Assembly (NCBI RefSeq): GCF_016458275.1
Contig: NZ_JAEMHM010000001.1
Span: 124,001-188,000, forward strand
DNA from: Geomesophilobacter sediminis
GTDB lineage: Bacteria > Desulfobacterota > Desulfuromonadia > Geobacterales > Geobacteraceae
Direction of reading: 5' to 3'
Length of the DNA stretch: 64,000 bases
Shown: in pieces, positions 59,510 through 64,000 of the stretch
Position numbering within the stretch: position 1 is the first letter of the stretch
Layout of the letters: the number at the start of each line of letters is the position of its first letter
Translations under genes and position numbers: made by a program
The notes under the pieces: generated by a model
What the model saw: the letters and a program-made list of their open reading frames with translations, nothing else
The model's database searches: none
What the model was told of the DNA's origin: nothing

Positions 59510-59574
59510 GTCTCAGAGAGACCCTTTAGGCTTTCCGCCCCATCCTCGCGGATGGTTGAGTATTATCGTGTACC
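59494..59574 (-). ncRNA. GEMM-I riboswitch, GEMM-Ib (3',3'-cGAMP) subtype likely
   Basis: Read on the minus strand: ACACGATAATACTCAACC, then CCATCC-GCGA-GGATGG (GNRA loop), GGGGCGGAAAGCC, GGGTCTC...GAGACAGCC and GGGTTGCCGA. These are the conserved joins and stems of the GEMM-I aptamer. Aligned with the Vibrio Vc2 aptamer, position 20 is A instead of G, the change that marks the GEMM-Ib, cGAMP-selective subtype known from Geobacter. A terminator follows, so it probably works as an ON switch. Confidence 0.8.
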
Positions 59575-59963
59575 ACCAATCAGGGTAATGGAATGTGAGC
59601 TGCATTATGCACAGTCATAGCGTGATGTCAATCAGGTAGAACAATTGGCCTCAGACTGTAGGAGCGACATTGCTGTCGCGATTAACCGCAACCGCTGTCG
59701 CCGCCTCCGGCGGTTCGCGCCAGAAATGGCGCTCCCACAGAAAAATCAGCGGAAAAGCCGCATCACCATCTGGGTAGACGACCGCGGTTGCGGTCAATCG
59801 CATCTGGAGAGGCGCTCCCGGAGTGTTCGCAGCTACGTCGTTAAGGACTCTCCCTTAAAGACGCGAAAAGGATCATAATTCCCCTCAGGGGAAAAAATAG
59901 CTGGATTCTGCACCTTCCGGGTGGCTGCGATGCACCCGGGGGACTGCAAACGAGGAGCGCAAA

Positions 59964-60653
59964 ATGAAAATTCTCATGGTTCTAACGTCGCACGACCAAC
60001 TCGGCGACACCGGCCGCAAAACCGGTTTCTGGCTGGAAGAATTTGCGGCGCCGTATTACGTTTTCCAGGATGCCGATGTCCAGGTGACGCTCGCCTCTCC
60101 GAAAGGGGGGCAGCCTCCGCTCGATCCCAAAAGCGACCTGCCGGAGAATCAGACCGAGGCAATGGCCCGTTTCAAGAAGGATGCGAGGGCGCAACAGGCG
60201 CTCGCGCATACCGCCCGGCTTGAGGATGTGAAGGCGGAAGATTTCGACACCGTTTTTTACCCGGGCGGACACGGCCCCATGTGGGATCTCGCCGAAAGTC
60301 CCGTTTCTGCCGCGTTGCTCGAGGCGTTCTACAACTCCGGCAAGCCGATCGCGCTAGTCTGCCACGCTCCGGGTGTCCTGCGCCACGTCACCTACCAGGG
60401 GGAGCCGCTGGTGCAGGGGAAGCGGGTAACCGGTTTTACCAACGAGGAGGAGGAAGCGGTTCAGCTCACCCATGTTGTGCCGTTTCTCGTCGAGGATGAG
60501 CTGAAACGGCTGGGGGCTAACTTCCAGAAGGTTCCCAATTGGCAGCCCTTCTCCATCGTTGACGGCCGACTGATCACCGGGCAGAATCCTGCCTCGTCGA
60601 CGTCCGCCGCCCACGCGCTGCTCAGGGTGCTCGGCGTGGAAAAGGCGGCCTGA
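59964..60653 (+). CDS. DJ-1/PfpI-family protein (Hsp31-like glutamine amidotransferase fold)
   Basis: This 229-residue protein of the DJ-1/PfpI superfamily carries the nucleophile Cys in LVCHAPGVLRHV (about residue 133) and FYPGGHGPMWDLAE. It resembles Hsp31-type glyoxalase III/deglycase proteins, which detoxify methylglyoxal. ATG 59964 follows AGGAGCGC. A VOC protein is its convergent neighbour, hinting at a carbonyl-stress theme, but there is no operon. Confidence 0.83.
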   Translation: MKILMVLTSHDQLGDTGRKTGFWLEEFAAPYYVFQDADVQVTLASPKGGQPPLDPKSDLPENQTEAMARFKKDARAQQALAHTARLEDVKAEDFDTVFYPGGHGPMWDLAESPVSAALLEAFYNSGKPIALVCHAPGVLRHVTYQGEPLVQGKRVTGFTNEEEEAVQLTHVVPFLVEDELKRLGANFQKVPNWQPFSIVDGRLITGQNPASSTSAAHALLRVLGVEKAA

Positions 60654-60687
60654 TCGAGCCGCTTGGTTTCTTGCCGCGCGGAAAGAA

Positions 60688-60778
60688 GCGGTGCCGCTCC
60701 TACAGCGAAAATGATTGGACCAACGGGTCCGCAAATAAAAAGAGCCCCCCTGCCAGCATGGGCAGGAGGGCTCTTGGT
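60688..60778 (-). terminator. Half REP-like element and terminator of VOC gene
   Basis: TTCGCTGTAGGAGCGGCACC on the minus strand (60688-60708) is a half REP element. AAAAGAGCCCCCCTGCC and GGCAGGAGGGCTCTT (60737-60775) then form a strong hairpin with the T tract on the minus strand. Confidence 0.7.
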
Positions 60779-60815
60779 TCACGGCAGGACAGGTACCCTT
60801 ACTCCTGCGTGGACG

Positions 60816-61289
60816 CTATCCCTTCTGCATCTGAGCGCAGGCCGCCTGAGCGCCTTCCTCCAGTTCCTGCCTGGTTGGATCCTTGATGTGGGTCGCCAGG
60901 GTCCAGTTGAACCCGAACGGGTCCTGCACGCTGCCGACCCGGTCACCCCAGAACATGTCCGCGACCTGCATGCGGACCTGGGCGCCTGCTTCCAAAGCCC
61001 TTCGGAACGCCTTGTCCACGTCTTCCACGTAAAAGTAGAAGCCGATCGGGGAGCCCCCCATGGTTTGCGCGCTTTTACAGGGATTCTGCGGACTTTCTTC
61101 ACCGAACATTACGATCGAATCGCCGATGATGATCTCTGCGTGCATCACCCCTTTGCCATCGGGGCCCGGCATGACGAACCGCTCCTGGGCGCCGAAGGCC
61201 TGTTTGTAGAACTCGATCGCCTTGCGGGCATCGGTAAAGGTGAACGTCGGCGTGATGCTATGGAATCCTTCCGGTATCGCTTTTGACAT
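60816..61289 (-). CDS. VOC-family (glyoxalase/bleomycin-resistance fold) protein
   Basis: This is a 157-residue PhnB-type VOC protein: PTFTFTDARKAIEFYKQAFG, HAEIIIGDSIVMFGEE, and FWGDRVGSVQDPFGFNWTLA. The two beta-alpha-beta repeats are complete. The substrate cannot be assigned. Confidence 0.85.
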   Translation of the reverse strand: MSKAIPEGFHSITPTFTFTDARKAIEFYKQAFGAQERFVMPGPDGKGVMHAEIIIGDSIVMFGEESPQNPCKSAQTMGGSPIGFYFYVEDVDKAFRRALEAGAQVRMQVADMFWGDRVGSVQDPFGFNWTLATHIKDPTRQELEEGAQAACAQMQKG

Positions 61290-61809
61290 GGTTTCCTCCT
61301 TCGTGCCGCTGAATATCCTCCTTACGCTTGCCGCTTTATTTTATCATTCCAGGTGATTGAAAAGCTGAATTTCCTTTCGCTTGCTGGTGCTGACGAACAC
61401 AGCTGGAACGACCGCACCAAGCCGAAAGCAGGCTCGAAGGGATCGACCGTCTGGACTCTCAACCCACAGGCACCGTTTGGGGCTGTTGGCGCAAGCATCT
61501 TCGGCACTTGGTCCGCGCAGCCGACGTCTCGCCAGGGTCCCTTCTCTCGTGAATGCATCATGTAAACAATATGCTTGACGAGGAAACCCACATATGTAAT
61601 TTAGGAATTTATTTGGGTGAGGCGTAGGGCTACTCTGCCATTGGTCGCCCCTTCTGCCAATAACCCTCCGGTTGCGACTCTCGTTTCACCCGCACCTCGA
61701 TGCTGCTCATTCATGCCGTGATTGACTGAATTTTATGACAGGGTCCATACTTGAAGCAGTAGGTTCAGTAGATTTTTTCTGGCGACCAAAGCAAACCAGG
61801 AGACATCGC
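61290..61809. other. Gene-free gap upstream of ercA, nothing recognised
   Basis: This 520-nt gap has no repeat or terminator that I recognise. Short overlapping ORFs on both strands lack ribosome binding sites. It should hold the ercA promoter; AGGAGACATCGC just before 61810 is the ribosome binding site. Confidence 0.4.
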
Positions 61810-62970
61810 ATGACGAGTAGCTTTGAACTGCGTAAATTCCTTGCTCCGGAATTTATCTTCGGGGTAGGCGCCCGGAAGCTCGCGGGCCGTTACGCCAGAA
61901 ACCTCGGCGGGAAAAAGGTCCTGCTGGTATCCGATCCGGGGGTGGTCCACGCGGGGTGGGTCAAAGAGGTCGGCGAGAGCCTGGAGGCGGCCGGGCTTTC
62001 CTTCACCATCTTTACCGGGGTCACCCCCAACCCGAAGGTCGCCGAGATAGAGGCGGGGGTCGCCGTCTATCAGGAGGAACACTGCGATGCCCTGGTTGCG
62101 GTCGGAGGGGGGAGCGTCATCGACTGCGCCAAAGGGATCGGGATCGTAACTACCAACCGCAAGCCGATCCAGGCCTTTGAAGGGGTGGACATGGTGACGA
62201 TTCCCATCCCCCCGCTGGTCTGCATCCCGACCACCGGCGGGACCTCGGCCGACGTCTCCCAGTTCGCCATCATAAAAGATCCGCTGGAACGGGTGAAATT
62301 CGCCATCATCAGCAAGTCGGTGGTCCCGGATATCTCCCTCATCGACCCGGAAACCCTGACCACGATGGATTCCTATCTCACCGCCTGCACCGGGCTCGAC
62401 GCCCTCACCCATGCCATCGAGGCGTTCGTCTCCACCGCCCGCTCCACGATGACCGACCTGCACGCCCTCGAGGCGATGCGCCTCCTCTCCCGGAACCTGA
62501 TCCCCTCCGTTCTCGACCTCGACGACCTGGAATTCCGCACCCAGGTGATGCAGGGGAGCCTTCAGGCCGGCCTCGCCTTTTCCAACGCCATCCTCGGGGC
62601 GAACCACGCCATGGCCCACAGCCTCGGCGGCGCCATCGACCTCGCCCACGGCGAATGCAACGCGATCATCCTGGATCACGTGATCGAATTCAACTACTCC
62701 TCCGCCCCGGAGCGCTACGAGCTCATCGCAGAGGCGATGGGGCTCGACCTGCGCGGCACGTCCCCGGCGCTCAGGAAGAAGGCCCTGCTGGAGCACATCC
62801 GCTCCATCAAGGAGGCGGTCGGAATCCGGCGCAGCCTCTCCGGGGTCGGCGTTTCCTCCGCCGACCTCCGCTTCTTCAGCGATCATGCCCTCAAGGATCC
62901 CTGCATGGTCACCAACCCCCGCCGACCAACCCACCGCGACATCGAGGTCGTCTATGAAGAATCCCTCTGA
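61810..62970 (+). CDS. ercA: Iron-containing alcohol dehydrogenase-like protein, ErcA type
   Basis: This 386-residue group III alcohol dehydrogenase-like protein has the NAD-binding GGGSVIDCAKGIG, the iron ligands in THAIEAFVS and NHAMAHSLGG...HGECNAI, and TTGGTSADVSQFA. The downstream PAS kinase begins with the conserved SVRKTYYPAL of ErcS-type kinases. ErcA proteins act in the regulatory cascade for ethanol oxidation in Pseudomonas; enzyme activity is possible but not shown. It overlaps the next gene by 17 nt. Confidence 0.83.
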   Translation: MTSSFELRKFLAPEFIFGVGARKLAGRYARNLGGKKVLLVSDPGVVHAGWVKEVGESLEAAGLSFTIFTGVTPNPKVAEIEAGVAVYQEEHCDALVAVGGGSVIDCAKGIGIVTTNRKPIQAFEGVDMVTIPIPPLVCIPTTGGTSADVSQFAIIKDPLERVKFAIISKSVVPDISLIDPETLTTMDSYLTACTGLDALTHAIEAFVSTARSTMTDLHALEAMRLLSRNLIPSVLDLDDLEFRTQVMQGSLQAGLAFSNAILGANHAMAHSLGGAIDLAHGECNAIILDHVIEFNYSSAPERYELIAEAMGLDLRGTSPALRKKALLEHIRSIKEAVGIRRSLSGVGVSSADLRFFSDHALKDPCMVTNPRRPTHRDIEVVYEESL

Positions 62971-64000
62971 TCCCTCGGAAACCCACGCTGGGCTGCACGA
63001 AAAGCTGGCCGGACTCGGGGAGTCGTCGGTACGGAAAACGTACTATCCGGCGCTGCAGGCGCGGATGGAGGAACTGGAGCGGCTCAAGGCCTTTCTCGAT
63101 CACAGCAACGACATCTTCTTCCTGGTCGAGGTCCCTTCGGGGGCGATCGTCGACGTCAACCTGTTCGCATCGACCCAGATGGGGTGGCGACGCGAGGAAT
63201 TCCTTGCCGGAACGCTCTTCGACGTCTCCGATCTGGCGCGGTGCCCCGAGGGGGATGAACTGATCCGCTCGCCCCAGGCGCGGGACCGGGCCCAGGCGCT
63301 GACCGCCCTGCACCGCAAGGACGGGGGGACGTTCCCCGCAGAGCTCACCCTCAACCGGATGGTTTTCCACGATCAAGCCTACGTCCTTGCCGTAGCCCGC
63401 GACATCACCGAGCGGAAGCGGGCCGAGGAGGCGCTGCGTTACAGCGAGAACTTCCTGAAAAACGTGGTGGACAACATCCCCGCCATCGTCTTTGCCAAGG
63501 AAGCTGCCGAGTTGCGCTACGTGGCGCTGAACCGGGCCGCCGAAGAGTTTCTCGGCTACACCCGCGAGGAGGTCCTGGGCCGGCGAGACGATGACCTGTT
63601 TCCCCCGGAGCAGGCCGAATATTTTACCCAGAGCGACCGGCTGGCCCTGGATACCCGGAGGCTGATCGAGATTTCCGAGGAGGCGGTGAAGTCGGCCGGT
63701 GGGAAGCAGATGTTCCTGCGGGCCAAGAAGTTGCCCCTCTACGATGCCGAGGGGGTGCCGCGTTTTGTCCTGGGGATCGCCGAGGATATCACCGAGCGCA
63801 GGCGCCTTGAGGAGCAGCTCCTGCATTCCCAGAAGATGGAGGCCCTGGGGCAGCTGGCGGGTGGGGTGGCCCACGATTTCAACAACATCCTGATGGTCAT
63901 CATGGGCTATGCCGAGATGCTCAAGGGGGATGCCGCCCTGGGCCCGGCCCAGAAGGACAAGGTCGCCCAGATCATGGAATCTTCGGAGAAGGCGGCCGAG
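62954..64000 (+). CDS. PAS sensor histidine kinase, ErcS-like (3' truncated)
   Basis: The frame is open from ATG 62954 to the window edge, 349 codons. It has an ErcS-type lead SVRKTYYPALQARMEELERL, a first PAS (about residues 43-160, HSNDIFFLVEVPSGAIVDVN, ending in ITERKRAEEAL), a second PAS (about 163-290), and the start of a histidine kinase domain with the H-box QLAGGVAHDFNNILMVIMGY. The ATPase domain lies beyond the edge. No transmembrane helix is seen, so it is a soluble kinase. The overlap with ercA supports one regulatory unit. Confidence 0.85.
   Translation, partial: MKNPSDPSETHAGLHEKLAGLGESSVRKTYYPALQARMEELERLKAFLDHSNDIFFLVEVPSGAIVDVNLFASTQMGWRREEFLAGTLFDVSDLARCPEGDELIRSPQARDRAQALTALHRKDGGTFPAELTLNRMVFHDQAYVLAVARDITERKRAEEALRYSENFLKNVVDNIPAIVFAKEAAELRYVALNRAAEEFLGYTREEVLGRRDDDLFPPEQAEYFTQSDRLALDTRRLIEISEEAVKSAGGKQMFLRAKKLPLYDAEGVPRFVLGIAEDITERRRLEEQLLHSQKMEALGQLAGGVAHDFNNILMVIMGYAEMLKGDAALGPAQKDKVAQIMESSEKAAE

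Larger units (their letters stand above)
59397..59963. other. Gap upstream of SYLF gene: riboswitch leader, REP-like copy 5 (59657-59740)
   Basis: Besides the riboswitch, TGTAGGAGCGACATTGCTGT-CGCGATT (59657-59683) and GTTCGCGCCAGAAATGGCGC-TCCCACA (59713-59739) are REP-like arms enclosing CCGCCTCCGGCGG. About 59740-59963 carries the promoter region of the DJ-1/PfpI gene, not resolved. Confidence 0.6.

Noticed and set aside
61353-61591. Short open frames on both strands in the gap before ercA
   Set aside because: They have no ribosome binding site, no family match and overlap each other.

Overview
The window is chromosomal DNA from a high-GC member of the Desulfuromonadales, most likely Geobacteraceae (Geobacter/Geomonas type). 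The evidence is a eukaryote-like citrate synthase (gltA), a DUF6178 protein, many receiver, PilZ and GGDEF-EAL signalling proteins, an ErcA/ErcS-type pair, and a GEMM-Ib riboswitch of the kind found in Geobacter. Both ends cut genes: a FlaA1/WbpM-type dehydratase on the left and a PAS sensor kinase on the right. I found no rRNA, tRNA, CRISPR array, phage, insertion sequence or integrase.

Layout. 1-5.6 kb is the tail of a surface-polysaccharide locus: nucleotide-sugar dehydratase, Wzi-like outer-membrane protein, ExeA-like ATPase and GspB-like protein. 5.9-15.5 kb is housekeeping: a Cys-cluster protein, DUF6178, mtaB, the ctpA-miaA-glycosyltransferase operon, a receiver-PilZ protein, DUF502 and a 2-hydroxyacid dehydrogenase. 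16.2-27.1 kb is the phosphate regulon (pstSCAB-phoU and phoBR, both on the minus strand) split by a plus-strand pyruvate dehydrogenase operon (E1 alpha, E1 beta, E2). 27.7-37.4 kb holds a degenerate M24 pita-bread protein, gltA with a complex promoter, an AMMECR1 protein, a small lipoprotein, ndk, rlmN, mtnP, a PfkB kinase, and a PilF-like/RodZ pair. 37.6-41.8 kb is a signalling cluster: receiver, universal stress protein, receiver-kinase, receiver, flavoprotein. 42-50.4 kb has a YhaM-type HD nuclease, an MBL hydrolase, coaBC, a zinc phospholipase C-like protein, a UDG-like protein, a ThDP enzyme, a DUF188 protein with an apparent CTG start, and YaeQ. 50.5-58.2 kb has a pseudo-receiver LuxR protein, a GGDEF-EAL protein, a thioesterase, a PrcB-like protein, a TPR protein and a Band7-like membrane protein. 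58.4-64 kb has a fragment of prfB, a SYLF-domain gene behind a GEMM riboswitch, a DJ-1/PfpI protein, a VOC protein, and ercA-ercS.

Non-coding DNA is rich in repeats. There are REP-like palindromes starting GTGG/GTAG, two other palindromic families (CTCCTTGAAGGAG and CCCTTTGTCAAAGGG cores), and a degenerate 7-nt GTTGAAC-type repeat found only at 3.6-6.2 kb. The most distinctive signals are the GEMM-Ib riboswitch with its terminator (59.46-59.57 kb, minus strand), the prfB remnant (58.45-58.58 kb), the triple GTATAC element at the gltA promoter, the CTG start at 49385, and protein families that have lost key residues (M24, UDG, LuxR receiver).
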